The notes below the pieces were generated by a model. It did no database searches and was not told where the DNA came from. It saw only the letters and a list, made by a program, of their open reading frames with translations. Shown here one piece after another: positions 7,021-16,102 of a DNA stretch of 64,000 nucleotides. This stretch comes from Sphingomonas sp. Root710 (GTDB lineage: Bacteria > Pseudomonadota > Alphaproteobacteria > Sphingomonadales > Sphingomonadaceae): the NCBI RefSeq assembly GCF_001429065.1, contig NZ_LMIB01000012.1:248001-312000 (forward strand), in the 5' to 3' direction. Positions within the stretch are counted from its first letter, which is position 1. Every line of letters starts with the position of its first letter. The translations under genes were made by a program, and so were the position numbers.

Positions 7021-9282
7021 ATGAATATTAAGCTTTGCCTGTTGGCTGGTGTCTGTGTAACCAGTTTAGTGCAACCTGCCTTTGCGCAGGACGTGAAACC
7101 AGCTGCGGCGGTGGACACGGTTCCGGACATCATTGTCACCGCTCAGCGCACGTCTCAACGTTTGCAGGATGTGCCGATCGCGATAACCGCTGCCAACGCG
7201 GAGGCGCTCGCACAGGCCCGCGTCCTAAATGTTTCTAACATCGGGACGATCTCGCCCAGCATCACTTTCCATGTGAACAACAATTCCTCCGCCAGCTCCA
7301 ACCTAGTCATTCGTGGCTTGGGGACGAACGGGATAAGCCGGGCGTTCGAAGGCTCAGTCGGCGTGTTTATCGATGGCGTGTACCGGACTCGGGCAGGCTC
7401 TGCGCTCCATAATTTCCTGGATATCGACAACCTTCAGGTCGTGAGGGGGCCGCAGGGAACGCTGTTTGGTAAGAACACCACGGCGGGCGCGTTGCTTCTG
7501 GATTCGACAAAGCCCTCGACGACCGAGCGTGCCGGTTCCATCGAGGCTAGTTACGGTAACTATGACTCGCATGTTGTGAGGGCTGCGGTAAACCTGCCTT
7601 TGGGTGACAACGCCGCCCTGCGCGTAGCCGGCCTGACTTCGCACACCGATGGCTTCTTCACCGACGCCACCACTGGGAGTCGGATCAACGGCGATACGAC
7701 TAAGGCGGTCAAAGGCCAGTTGCTGTGGAAACCGTCGTCCGATGTCTCAGTCCGGTTGATCGCGGACTATTCGCACAGCCAAGGAGTTTGCTGCTACGCG
7801 ACCTACAGGGTGACAAAAGGACGCACCCAGCCGGCAATCGCTTCGTTGACGCTCGCAAATGGGCTGAAACTTCCTTCAACTAACCCTTCCGATTTTCAGG
7901 TTTCGCTCAACTATGCTGGCGACCAGACGATTGAGGACTATGGCGCCACACTTATGATCGATGCCCAGCTCGGGACCGGTAGTCTCAAATCGGTGACCGC
8001 TTATCGCCGTTTCAACGTTTTCCAGGCAATCTCTGATGGGGACTTCTCCGGTGCCGATATCATCAACGTCGGCGATCGCTTCAAAAACTATTTTGCGTCA
8101 CAGGAGCTCACCTATAATACGAATATTGCTGCTTTAAATGCGGAAACCGTGTTTGGTGCCTTCGTGGCCAAAGAAACGATCCATGACGTCCATTCTCTCT
8201 TCAACGGGTCGCAGGCCGAATTTTACTATAACGCATTGCTAGGCCTCCCACCCCATACGGTTTCGGCAAACCCAGGCCTACTGGACGAAGGTGGATTTCG
8301 CGCCACAAGCGAATCCTATGCGTTGTTCGGACACGCCGACTTCAAGCTCACCGACGAACTCCACTTGATCACGGGCGTGCGCTATTCGATTGAGCACAAA
8401 ACTGGATCCTATCATTCCCTGTACACTGATCCTGCTCCTAACGCATGGGCCACGGTTCTGGGCTTGCGGCCTTCGCCGGAATATAGGCGAACCCACACCG
8501 ACCGAGCTTTTTCAGGCACGCTTGGGCTGCAATACGAATTCAGCCGGGACGCTATGGTCTACGCCACCTTCAATCATGGCTTCAAGGCGGGCGGTGTGAA
8601 CATCGATGAGAACGCCGCGGGACTTAAGGCGAATTTAGCAGTTCCTCTGGACCCGACATACAGGCCGGAGACTGTAAACGCCTACGAAGTCGGAGCCAAG
8701 TTCCAATATCTCGACCGCCGTGCACGTACTAACATCTCGTTTTACTATTATGACGTGAAAAACATGCAGATCGCTCAGTATGTGGGTACGCGATTCCAAA
8801 TTATCAGCGCAAATCAGGCGAAAGACTATGGTGCGGAAATCGAAAATAGCTTTCAATTGACCAAGGCTCTGGCGCTGAACGCCGACGCGATCTGGATCCC
8901 CCATGCGCAGTACGGCACAGTTCCTGGCGTATTGGCAAATGCTCGTTTTCGATTTGCGCCGAAGGTATCGGCCAACGTCGGGCTAAATTTGGATACTCCA
9001 CTGACCGATCAGGTCGATCTGCTTGCCCGTGTCCAGTACCGATATACCGCCAGCCAGTATATCAATACCGCCGCGCTCAATGTTCAAGGACGGGTCGGCT
9101 TGGTCAATGCCAACCTCGGGGTGAAGATCGGCCAGCGCTACACGATAGAAGGTTGGGTGCAGAATCTGACCAAGAAGACATATTTTGATAGTGTGGTCGA
9201 AACCCCGCTGCAGGCCGGCACTCAAGAGGCTTTTGTGGGTGCGCCACGCACATTTGGTGTTCGTGTACACGCCACCTTCTAG
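7021..9282 (+). CDS. TonB-dependent outer-membrane receptor
   Basis: This protein of 753 residues starts at the ATG at 7021, preceded by AGGGGAGG. The N-terminus MNIKLCLLAGVCVTSLVQPA is a signal peptide ending in FAQ. The plug begins with DIIVTAQRTSQRLQDVPIAI, the standard start of sphingomonad catabolic receptors. It carries VVRGPQGTLFGKNTTAGALL (the canonical plug motif, with K for R), and the barrel ends in FGVRVHATF with the terminal phenylalanine. It would import a bulky substrate across the outer membrane using ExbBD-TonB energy. The frame remains open well upstream of 7021, but that stretch lacks a signal peptide and is probably untranslated. Its neighbours suggest the substrate feeds the P450 or CoA-ester pathway. 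Confidence 0.92.
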   Translation: MNIKLCLLAGVCVTSLVQPAFAQDVKPAAAVDTVPDIIVTAQRTSQRLQDVPIAITAANAEALAQARVLNVSNIGTISPSITFHVNNNSSASSNLVIRGLGTNGISRAFEGSVGVFIDGVYRTRAGSALHNFLDIDNLQVVRGPQGTLFGKNTTAGALLLDSTKPSTTERAGSIEASYGNYDSHVVRAAVNLPLGDNAALRVAGLTSHTDGFFTDATTGSRINGDTTKAVKGQLLWKPSSDVSVRLIADYSHSQGVCCYATYRVTKGRTQPAIASLTLANGLKLPSTNPSDFQVSLNYAGDQTIEDYGATLMIDAQLGTGSLKSVTAYRRFNVFQAISDGDFSGADIINVGDRFKNYFASQELTYNTNIAALNAETVFGAFVAKETIHDVHSLFNGSQAEFYYNALLGLPPHTVSANPGLLDEGGFRATSESYALFGHADFKLTDELHLITGVRYSIEHKTGSYHSLYTDPAPNAWATVLGLRPSPEYRRTHTDRAFSGTLGLQYEFSRDAMVYATFNHGFKAGGVNIDENAAGLKANLAVPLDPTYRPETVNAYEVGAKFQYLDRRARTNISFYYYDVKNMQIAQYVGTRFQIISANQAKDYGAEIENSFQLTKALALNADAIWIPHAQYGTVPGVLANARFRFAPKVSANVGLNLDTPLTDQVDLLARVQYRYTASQYINTAALNVQGRVGLVNANLGVKIGQRYTIEGWVQNLTKKTYFDSVVETPLQAGTQEAFVGAPRTFGVRVHATF

Positions 9283-9411
9283 GCACGGGGCTATAAGCCG
9301 GGTGGAACAGATACCGATCCTTCCGGCTACGTCTCTGATCCAAGAGGCAGACACAAACCTGGATAGGCGACCGCAAGCTCATCGCTCGTCTAATCAGTAG
9401 ATTTGCAAATC

Positions 9412-9438
9412 GGGGGGCGTCACCACTGGCGCCCCCCC
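9412..9438. terminator. Bidirectional hairpin terminator
   Basis: GGGGGGCG at 9412-9419 pairs with CGCCCCCC at 9430-9437 across a 10-base loop. It lies between the convergent stops of the TonB receptor (9282) and the thioesterase (9452). It has no long T tract but is very stable, so it probably terminates both transcripts. Confidence 0.65.
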
Positions 9439-9451
9439 TCTTCGCAAGTAC

Positions 9452-10250
9452 TCAAATATTCGGACGTACCGTCAAAGTTTTCGAGACAGCCGCGAAGGGG
9501 CCAATCGAGTCGTGAAGAATGCTGTGCGTAAGGCCAATCCCGACGGCGCTGCTGCACACGGAAATGTCGAAACCGATCCATTCGCCCACTGGCGACCGAA
9601 GAAGGTGAGCGGTGAGATCAAGATTTGGAAAAGCGACGTCCGTTGGAGAAAATAGCGGCGTCAGACCGTTAGCGATATCAACGACACCCATGACTCGGGC
9701 GGTTGTCGATACGGGTTCCCCACGAAGTAGTGGGAGCGACGGGCGGACCCAGCATCGCGCACGTCCCAAACTGTACTCGTCCCGCCTTGCTTCCACACTC
9801 GCGATGAACCCGCCCGGCCAGATAATGGAGGGGTTCCAAGCAGGCATGACGTCAGGCGGCGGCAAGGTGGGAAAGTTGACCGTCTCCAAAGCCTTATTGT
9901 CATAGGTTTGAGCCAACCACGCGCGCAGGACGATAGCGGGGCGACCACCGTGGATAAGTCGAGCCTCGATAAGCTCAATGGTCCGACCGGCCCGTAGCAA
10001 AAGTCACCTCAATGCTGACCGCTTCCATCGGAATGACGCCCAAAATATCGTACGACAAACGAGCGATTTGCAACCGGTCGGCGCGCCGCGACGCATGATC
10101 AACGTCGATCGCGTGGACGAGCAGACCCATAGCCGGCGCAACATGCTGTTCCGCAACACTCCAGGCGCCGCCAACGTGAGGCGTGGATATAAACTGTCCA
10201 TCTTTCGTCCGCGCAAAATAAGCTGGCGGCGAACTCTCCTCAAGCTCCAA
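9452..10250 (-). pseudogene. TesB-like acyl-CoA thioesterase, frameshifted
   Basis: Two overlapping frames together make one double-hotdog thioesterase of about 265 residues. The first, from a TTG at 10250, reads ESSPPAYFARTKDGQFISTP, then WSVAEQHVAP, and ends at SIEVTFATGRSDH. The second continues LRAGRTIELIEARLIHGG and ends at 9452. Removing one T from the TTTT run near 10010 restores VTLLRAGRTIELIEARL, the expected pattern of the family. The gene is therefore either a recent pseudogene or affected by a single-base error. The intact enzyme would hydrolyse acyl-CoA to release CoA, fitting the CoA-ester genes to the left. A TGA upstream of the TTG excludes a much longer N-terminus. Confidence 0.7.
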
Positions 10251-10449
10251 GGCTCGGTTCCCGTTCCACGATCACCCACATCTTGAATTGTGTATCTTTT
10301 CCTGCCATAGCATGCTCCGGGTCGCCCTTACGACAGATAGATTGGCAGATCTTCACTGCCCCACTTGGCATTCGACGTTAACGATTTCTCGTGGACAGGT
10401 TAGTATTAGGCTGACGTCGCTTCATCTACTCTGTCTGCGAGAATCTTAA

Positions 10450-11559
10450 TCAGCGCCCAAGCTTATGCGGAGAGACCAAGAACTTTTGTCCAGTCGCGTT
10501 TTGAGCACATCGTTCTAAATTCGCGGGCATGAGTAATTCCTCCAGCGAGAGATCAGCGCCATATTTAGTCAAAAAGGTCGTGGTCAGCTGCTGAGGTACT
10601 TGGGCCCACAACTCTGCCATGCGCTGCCGGGATAGCGGGAGCAACCACCCGGAGACCGTCCACGATAGATCCGATTTGCGCTGATATTGAATCGGTTGAT
10701 CCTCCAGTGCTCCGTAGACGTACACCGTCTTGCGGATCAATGATCCGTAGCGGCTATATTGCGTCGCTCGGCGGAGAGCTACGGACTCCATTGCCTCAAG
10801 TAGCTGCCCAATTAGAGGCCCTCCACCAATAGCATCAAATGCGAGGGTCGCTTGAGTTTCATCGAGCGCGTCCAAGAGCTGGTCACGAAAACCATCTTCG
10901 GTTGACACGCAGACATATCGCGCACCTTGACTACGTAATAAATCGGCTTGTTCCTGCCGGCGAACAACGTTGACCAGTGGAATATCTTGATCGATGCACA
11001 CCCGGTTCAACATCTGTCCCAAGCTTGACGCGGCCGCCGTATGGAGGAGCGCTGAATGTCCGTCAGAGCGCATCGTATCAATCATAGCCAGCGCGGTCAG
11101 AGGATTGACAATGCTTGAGGCTCCCTGGACCGCAGGGATGTCGTCAGGAAGGACGAAGCAAGCGCTAGCAGGAAGACGAATATACTCGGCGTACATTGCC
11201 CGACCCATACATGCGACTGTCTTACCAATGAGATGTGCTGCGTCTTGCCCCGCGTCCACGACTAAGCCCGCTCCTTCGGTGCCTGTTTCCGTTGGTGTAC
11301 CAAAGCGCCCCGCGAGCTCCGCCAACCGCCCCCCTAGAATGAGGGCCTTCACCGCCGGCCGATCCTCTGTACCCGCCGCTTCAAGCGTATCTAAATCTAC
11401 CGCCGGGATAAGAGTTAATAGATCGGCCGGGTTTATCGGCGAAGCATCAATGCGAATAATGACCTCATTGGGCCCCGGAGGGCCAGTTTCAACATCTTCA
11501 GCGTACAGCTCAAATGTTCCATTCTCTTGGACTAGGCTAAATAGCTTTTTCCCTCTCAT
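10450..11559 (-). CDS. MDR-family zinc-independent oxidoreductase (quinone reductase-like)
   Basis: The 369-residue protein has an MDR layout. A GroES-like N-terminal domain includes SPINPADLLTLIP and EGAGLVVDAG. A Rossmann domain includes LLHTAAASSLGQMLNRVC, the AxxGxxG-type nucleotide loop seen in quinone and enoyl reductases. No structural or catalytic zinc cysteine cluster is visible, pointing to the NADPH:quinone or 2-enoyl-thioester reductase branch. The ATG at 11559 is followed downstream by a single-gene arrangement. The gene reads toward the frameshifted thioesterase in the same direction, so the two may share regulation. The substrate is unknown. Confidence 0.75.
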   Translation of the reverse strand: MRGKKLFSLVQENGTFELYAEDVETGPPGPNEVIIRIDASPINPADLLTLIPAVDLDTLEAAGTEDRPAVKALILGGRLAELAGRFGTPTETGTEGAGLVVDAGQDAAHLIGKTVACMGRAMYAEYIRLPASACFVLPDDIPAVQGASSIVNPLTALAMIDTMRSDGHSALLHTAAASSLGQMLNRVCIDQDIPLVNVVRRQEQADLLRSQGARYVCVSTEDGFRDQLLDALDETQATLAFDAIGGGPLIGQLLEAMESVALRRATQYSRYGSLIRKTVYVYGALEDQPIQYQRKSDLSWTVSGWLLPLSRQRMAELWAQVPQQLTTTFLTKYGADLSLEELLMPANLERCAQNATGQKFLVSPHKLGR

Positions 11560-12023
11560 TGAAATCCCTTTTCGTAATTAGATTGCTTAACAATTTGCGC
11601 CCACTTGGCTCGATCTGCAGCGAGGCCCCGAACTCTTGACGCTCCATGCCATCCTTCAGGGTAACATTCTGCGTGCGACCCGTGGAATGTTGCGCACGGC
11701 TGCGCCCTCTCGCTAACGCTGCCCAAACCTGACCGACGGCTCAAGTTTCTGTAGTCCAAATGACTCCAGGGTCAAAATAATAAATTTATAGAACAGGCCG
11801 TTGGGGGTCATTCGATTGAGGCAGGCTATCCGACTCTACAGTGCGCCCCCTCGGCGAGCAGCGGCAGTCATTGAGGTCTCGATTCTGATCGCTTTGATCG
11901 GCCGACCTCGGTCGCGCGCCTCCGATGTCGTAAAAGTTCACCCGGCCTATCATATTGACCCGCGAGTTCGCTTGATTTATCGCAAATGACAAATGATCGG
12001 GCAACTGACGCGAAGGGTGGCCA
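11560..12023. promoter_or_regulatory. Intergenic region between divergent MDR and TetR genes
   Basis: These 464 bases separate the MDR gene (leftward) from the TetR gene (rightward) and must hold both promoters. On the minus strand, 11556-11640 encodes LAADRAKWAQIVKQSNYEKG before a stop. This resembles the C-terminal end of Bug/TctC-type extracytoplasmic receptors and may be a gene remnant. I find no convincing long palindrome. The ribosome-binding site GAAGGGTGG precedes the TetR ATG. Confidence 0.3.
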
Positions 12024-12755
12024 ATGCCCCGCTGGGAAAACGGCTTTCAAACAAATGAGGAAATTCAGCGGTTCAAGCGTAACGCCGTGATCCGCGAGGC
12101 GGCGCGGATCATGTCACGCCGGGGCTTCCACAATACCTCTTTGGACGAAGTCGCAAAAGTACTCGGGATCTCAAAAGGGACACTCTATAACTACGTCAAG
12201 GACAAACAAGAAATCCTGTTCGAGTGCCATAATATCGCGCTCGATCTGGGGCTTCATGCCGCGCAATTTGCAAAGCTTGCAGGTGGCGTGGGAATTGACA
12301 GGCTGAGGCTCCATTTACGATGCTACACCATATGGATGTATGGGCAGGCCGGTGTCGGCGGTGTAACATTCGATGTCGACGCCCTGCGTCCTGACGATCG
12401 CTCAGTCGTAATCGAGCAACGAGACGCGGTGGTAGCTAGCCTTGTCGCGATGTTAGAGGAAGGCCTGGCCGATGGAAGCACTCGTGCTTGCGACGCCAAA
12501 GTTGCAGTCTACGCCATCATGAGCGCGATCAACGGGATATCGACCTGGTTTTCTCCCGATGGTCGCTTGAGCATTGAGCAAATCGCAGACCAGGTCGTGG
12601 ATTTATGCACGCTGTCGCTTGCCACACGACCAGAAGCGCTGGCGCCTTACCCCCCGATTCCGGCCGCTCCAACACGAGACGCACCTCTGGGATTCGCCAA
12701 TTCAAGCCCTCCAGCCGCCCCTCGACGCAAAGTCATGGCTAAGAGCGGCGCGTAA
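12024..12755 (+). CDS. TetR-family transcriptional regulator
   Basis: The 243-residue protein carries a TetR helix-turn-helix at residues about 20-65 (REAARIMSRRGFHNTSLDEV, then LGISKGTLYNYVKDKQEIL). A helical ligand domain follows, with a FadR-like C-terminal portion and a proline-rich tail of about 30 residues (PYPPIPAAPTRDAP). The ATG at 12024 has GAAGGGTGG upstream. The gene is divergent from the MDR gene and immediately upstream of a truncated SDR gene, so it probably regulated a catabolic operon whose downstream part was lost when the island arrived. The ligand is unknown. Confidence 0.85.
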   Translation: MPRWENGFQTNEEIQRFKRNAVIREAARIMSRRGFHNTSLDEVAKVLGISKGTLYNYVKDKQEILFECHNIALDLGLHAAQFAKLAGGVGIDRLRLHLRCYTIWMYGQAGVGGVTFDVDALRPDDRSVVIEQRDAVVASLVAMLEEGLADGSTRACDAKVAVYAIMSAINGISTWFSPDGRLSIEQIADQVVDLCTLSLATRPEALAPYPPIPAAPTRDAPLGFANSSPPAAPRRKVMAKSGA

Positions 12756-12758
12756 GAT

Positions 12759-12875
12759 ATGTCGATCGATCTATCGGGGCGTTGGCAATCATCACCGGCG
12801 CGGGCGGAGGATTGGGCCGAGAGCACGCTTATCTGCTCGCGAGGCGTGGCGCGAAAGTTGTTGTAAACAACCTGG
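12759..12875 (+). pseudogene. Truncated SDR (N-terminal fragment)
   Basis: Four bases after the TetR stop an ATG opens MSIDLSG. After a one-base loss the sequence continues in the neighbouring frame as LAIITGAGGGLGREHAYLLA and RRGAKVVVNN. This is the NAD-binding N-terminus (TGxxxGxG motif) of short-chain dehydrogenases of the MFE-2-like hydroxyacyl-CoA type. Similarity to that family stops near 12875, where the usual DLGG motif should follow. The gene is thus both frameshifted and cut off, and the break marks a plausible left boundary of the foreign island. Confidence 0.7.
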
Positions 12876-12980
12876 TACTGCTGCGGACGGAACGGGGGCC
12901 TCGGTATCGGCTGCTCGCCGCGTTCTGGCGAGCGATCGTGGCTTCGCAAAAGCGCGTGAAGCGCGGTCAGGGTCTTCGTC

Positions 12981-13175
12981 ATGACCGAGACGCCGGAAAG
13001 GCTCTTGCGCTTAGCCGATGTCAAGGCACGGGTCGGGCTTGGGAAGTCGAAGATCTACGAGCTGGTCGCGGAGGGCGGCTTGCCCAAGCCGTACAAGCTC
13101 ACGGCGACTGCCTCCCGGTGGCACGAGAACGAGATCGAGGCTTGGCTCGCGGACGTCATATCCTCACGCAGCTAG
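12981..13175 (+). CDS. AlpA-type helix-turn-helix regulator
   Basis: This 64-residue protein reads LLRLADVKARVGLGKSKIYE followed by GGLPKPYKL and WHENEIEAWL. That is the winged-helix/MerR-like layout of the AlpA (phage excisionase/activator) family. Such proteins activate integrases or act as recombination directionality factors in integrative elements. No integrase is visible nearby. It stands alone just inside the left edge of the island, consistent with an element end. The ATG at 12981 has no strong SD. Confidence 0.8.
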   Translation: MTETPERLLRLADVKARVGLGKSKIYELVAEGGLPKPYKLTATASRWHENEIEAWLADVISSRS

Positions 13176-13324
13176 GCGGGTTTCGACGCGTGCGGCACGA
13201 GGAGGTGCGCGCGTCTTTTTCGCGGCATTATATAGCATACGCACCAAGGCCGATGCCTTCACCCTCGAATGCGGTGATGACCACCGGGGTTCCGGTGATT
13301 AGTGCGTTTTTGTCGGCGCTGGCA

Positions 13325-14200
13325 CTAATGCATGATGGCGGGAGCCACCTTCGTTATCCTAAACTCTCGTGGCTCTGGGGGCCGTCCGAGATGGTCAGCA
13401 ATCATATGGAAGGTCTGAACGGTCTCAAAGATCTCGGCCCCGCCATTTTCACGATAGGCACAGACCACGACCGCTTCGAGAAAGAAAATGGGGCCAGCAT
13501 CGTCGAACGGCATATAATAGGTGGCGGTATCGGTATGCGAGAAGTCAGGAGCGACGGTATATCCTTGCCCGGTATCGGCGGAGCCTACCTGCCCTCTAAG
13601 GTGTTTAATGATCCTGTCGATCTGAGATCGGGGGTCTCCCGGCTGTCCAGCGATCACTTGGGGAAGCAGGTTAGCCGCTGGCGTTTTCCCGCTGTTATGC
13701 GGAACAGCCTCAAAGGCCACCGCGATCCTGTCTTCGAAGCCCGGGATCGCGATGCGGATGGCAGGCTCGACAAGTTCAATGCCGGTCACGCTGATCCAGG
13801 GTCGTCGGTCAATCCGTGCGGCACTACCGGCTATGGTGTTGGACTGGACGGTAAGTGCGAGCGCACCAACAATCCCGAGAACGCTAATCGCGCTGAGGAC
13901 GGTGCCGATCTTTGTCCACAGGGCCGCGTCCTCGGCGGCCCGCGCTGCCTTCCACTGGGCACACAGATCGGCTTCGTCTGCACCTCTGGGATTATCGCAT
14001 GGCTGTCGATATTCCACGGGCTTGGTTTGATCGGCAAGGGCCGCTTCCGCAGCCTGTTTGTTATCGGCGGCGTAGCCGTAGGCCTCATACCTTTCTTCTT
14101 CGGGATAGTTTGAGGCTGCTAAGCTAAAACCCCATATCGCAGCCCAAATGAGGGCGATTAGTCCAGCCGCAGCGATGAGGCTCCTATAGCCTCTAGACAT
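13325..14200 (-). CDS. Hypothetical membrane-anchored protein
   Basis: The 291-residue product has an N-terminal membrane segment (SLIAAAGLIALIWAAIWGFS, residues 7-26) and a second one at about 100-120 (TVLSAISVLGIVGALALTVQ). Between them lies a cysteine-containing loop (QPCDNP and DLCAQW). A soluble domain follows, starting DRRPWISVTGIELVEP, which resembles the exposed domain found in many uncharacterised proteobacterial two-helix proteins. I do not recognise a function. Its start lies inside the DUF6471 gene (43-base overlap), so the two are probably one leftward operon. Confidence 0.6.
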   Translation of the reverse strand: MSRGYRSLIAAAGLIALIWAAIWGFSLAASNYPEEERYEAYGYAADNKQAAEAALADQTKPVEYRQPCDNPRGADEADLCAQWKAARAAEDAALWTKIGTVLSAISVLGIVGALALTVQSNTIAGSAARIDRRPWISVTGIELVEPAIRIAIPGFEDRIAVAFEAVPHNSGKTPAANLLPQVIAGQPGDPRSQIDRIIKHLRGQVGSADTGQGYTVAPDFSHTDTATYYMPFDDAGPIFFLEAVVVCAYRENGGAEIFETVQTFHMIADHLGRPPEPREFRITKVAPAIMH

Positions 14201-14397
14201 TGCAGCAGAAACGCAGCCGTAAAGCCGCCCCGGCTGATCTTGTTATTAAGGTTCCGCTCGTTCTCTGTGACGCCAATTGACGCCAGCTTCTCCGCAAGCT
14301 GAGCATAAGTGACCCCCCGTCGCTTCAACTCACCCTTAAGCAAGTTCTTCGCGCGAGTCTCATACTCGACGTTCACGGGGTCCGACTTCGACACCAT
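14158..14397 (-). CDS. DUF6471-type small regulatory protein
   Basis: The 79-residue protein reads ETRAKNLLKGELKRRGVTYA and QLAEKLASIGVTENERNLNN, then KISRGGFTAAFLLQCLEAIG. This is a compact helix-turn-helix-like fold that I associate with the DUF6471 family found in mobile elements of alphaproteobacteria. It is probably a DNA-binding protein that regulates itself, because a near-perfect palindrome lies directly upstream at 14416-14437. It overlaps the following membrane-protein gene. Precise function is unknown. Confidence 0.65.
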   Translation of the reverse strand: MVSKSDPVNVEYETRAKNLLKGELKRRGVTYAQLAEKLASIGVTENERNLNNKISRGGFTAAFLLQCLEAIGASSLRLD

Positions 14398-14415
14398 AAC
14401 GGATCAATCCTAAAA

Positions 14416-14437
14416 ATATCATCACTTATGATGATAT
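14416..14437. promoter_or_regulatory. Palindromic operator candidate for the DUF6471 gene
   Basis: ATATCATCA at 14416-14424 and TGATGATAT at 14429-14437 are perfect nine-base inverted arms around CTTA. The site lies 19 bases upstream of the DUF6471 start on its template side, where an autorepressor would bind. Confidence 0.55.
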
Positions 14438-14501
14438 ACACCCTTGACTTCGGTTATATAAACCGCCATATCCAGTGCATAACATCACCGGATATGATGG
14501 C

Positions 14502-15457
14502 ATGCAACACATTCTCCTCTCAGCCGCCGCCCGCACGCTCAGCCTCAAGGCTGTGTTTCGCATGGGCGAAGATGGGGCTTACGAGACGTTCCGCCGCCTG
14601 CGTTGGCCGGAGACGGACGGCGAGGCCGTGTGCCCCAAGTGCGGCTGCACCGAAACCTATGAGATCAGCACGCGCCGCCGCTTCAAGCGCGTCGCCTGCT
14701 ACGCGCAGTTTTCGGTTACGAGCGGCACCATCTTTGCTTCGCGCAAGCTGTCGTTCACCGATCTGCTCGCCGCGATCGTCATTTTCGTAACGGCGCTAAG
14801 GGCGTCTCAGCGCTACAAGTCAGCCGCGACCTGTGCGTCCAGTACAAAACCGCTTTCGTCCTCTCGCACAAGCTGCGGGAAGCGATGGCGCGCGAGAATA
14901 TGAACGCTACCCTTGGCGGTGTGGTCGAGGTCGATGGCGCCTATTTCGGCGGCTACAGCAAGCCGGCCAATGAAAAATCGGATCGCAAGGATCGTCGCCT
15001 TCTGGAAAACCAGACCGGCAAGCGCCAAGTCGTTGTCGTGGCCCGCGCTCGTGGCGGTCGCACCCTCACTTTCATTGGCAAGACCGAAGCGCAGGGCGTT
15101 CCCTTCATCCGTTCGGTTGTCGAGGCTGGCGCGACCGTCCACGCCGACGAGGGCACCGCATGGGACGCGCTGCACGCCTCCTACGATACGGGCCGGGTCA
15201 ATCACTCGATCCGCTACATGGACAAGGGCGTCTGCACCAATCAGGCCGAAAGCTACTTCTCGCGCCTGCGCCGGATGGAAGTCGGCACGCACCATCATAT
15301 CGCGGGCCCGTATCTCAATGCCTATGCTGGCGAGGCTTCGTGGCGCGAGGATAACCGCCGCGTGTCGAACGGTCAGCAGGCAGCGCTGGTTAGCTATGCG
15401 GCTATGGCGTCGACTCAGTCGCGCAGGTGGGCTGGGTATTGGCAGCGCGCCGCTTGA
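14502..15457 (+). pseudogene. IS1595-type transposase, frameshifted
   Basis: The N-terminal part, from an ATG at 14502, has AYETFRRLRWPETDG and a zinc ribbon (CPKCGC, then a single later Cys). This is the layout of IS1595-family transposases. It continues with FASRKLSFTDLLAAIVIFV and then goes out of frame near 14788. The remainder resumes in another frame from about 14800 with LSHKLREAM-like sequence and a DDE domain containing VEVDGAYFGG, VHADEGTAWD and NQAESYFSRLRR. Restoring one A in GTAAC (to GTAAAC) gives the expected IFVNGAKG sequence. I could not identify terminal inverted repeats, so element ends are not defined. A single-base deletion or an assembly error is the simplest reading. 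Confidence 0.75.
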
Positions 15458-15550
15458 AAACGTAACGAGAACAGCATATCTTCCATACCAGACGATGCCC
15501 CGAGTGCGCCATGCACGAGGGGCTTTTGATTCGGGAGAAAGGAAGCTGCT

Positions 15551-16102
15551 ATGACCCAAGCGGTTGCCAATGGCGCTCCCGCCTCGACCGTCGCGGCGGT
15601 AGCTAATGAATTTCTGGCCCTAGGCAGGGCCGAGCCTTCCGTGCCAAAAATCGATCAGATGAAGTTGCAGAAGCTCTTGTTCTATGCCCATGCATGGTAT
15701 CTGGCGATGAACAACCGGAAGCCTCTATTTGAGGATGATTTTGAAGCGTGGCCTTGGGGGCCGGTTGTTCGCCCTGTCTACACACAAACGGTGGATTGTG
15801 GCCGTCGCGAAGTCGACACCCTAATCTCTGAGTTTGGTTCGGTTGGCGACGGTTTCAGCTTCGTCACCCCCGACGGTGTTCCGGAAGAGTTAAAGCCGTT
15901 CATCCGAAGCGTTTGGGATATCCATAAGAAATACACGGGTGTTCAACTATCGAACGCGACACACGCCCCGGGCGAGCCGTGGACGATTATCAAAGAGCAA
16001 TACGGAAGCTTAGACTCCAAACCTAAAATCCCGAACGATTTGATTGCGGCGGTTTTTGAACAGAAATTGAAGCAAAATGCCGCAGCAAATACTGCCGCCT
16101 GA
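15551..16102 (+). CDS. Panacea-domain protein (SocA/GepA-like antitoxin)
   Basis: The 183-residue protein matches the Panacea family: DQMKLQKLLFYAHAWYLAM near residue 38, then FEAWPWGPVVRPVY and later HAPGEPW. In known PanAT systems this domain is the antitoxin and can be paired with very different toxins, including small membrane-active ones. The SocA founder is a proteolysis adaptor in Caulobacter. The ATG at 15551 has GAAAGGAAG upstream. Its 3' end overlaps the next gene by 26 bases, which suggests co-translation of a two-gene module. Confidence 0.75.
   Translation: MTQAVANGAPASTVAAVANEFLALGRAEPSVPKIDQMKLQKLLFYAHAWYLAMNNRKPLFEDDFEAWPWGPVVRPVYTQTVDCGRREVDTLISEFGSVGDGFSFVTPDGVPEELKPFIRSVWDIHKKYTGVQLSNATHAPGEPWTIIKEQYGSLDSKPKIPNDLIAAVFEQKLKQNAAANTAA

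Noticed and set aside
12782-14113. A 443-codon plus-strand frame starting with an SDR-like segment
   Set aside because: Only the first 30 codons are SDR-like. The rest runs through the AlpA gene in another frame and opposite the membrane-protein gene, so it is a fusion by chance.
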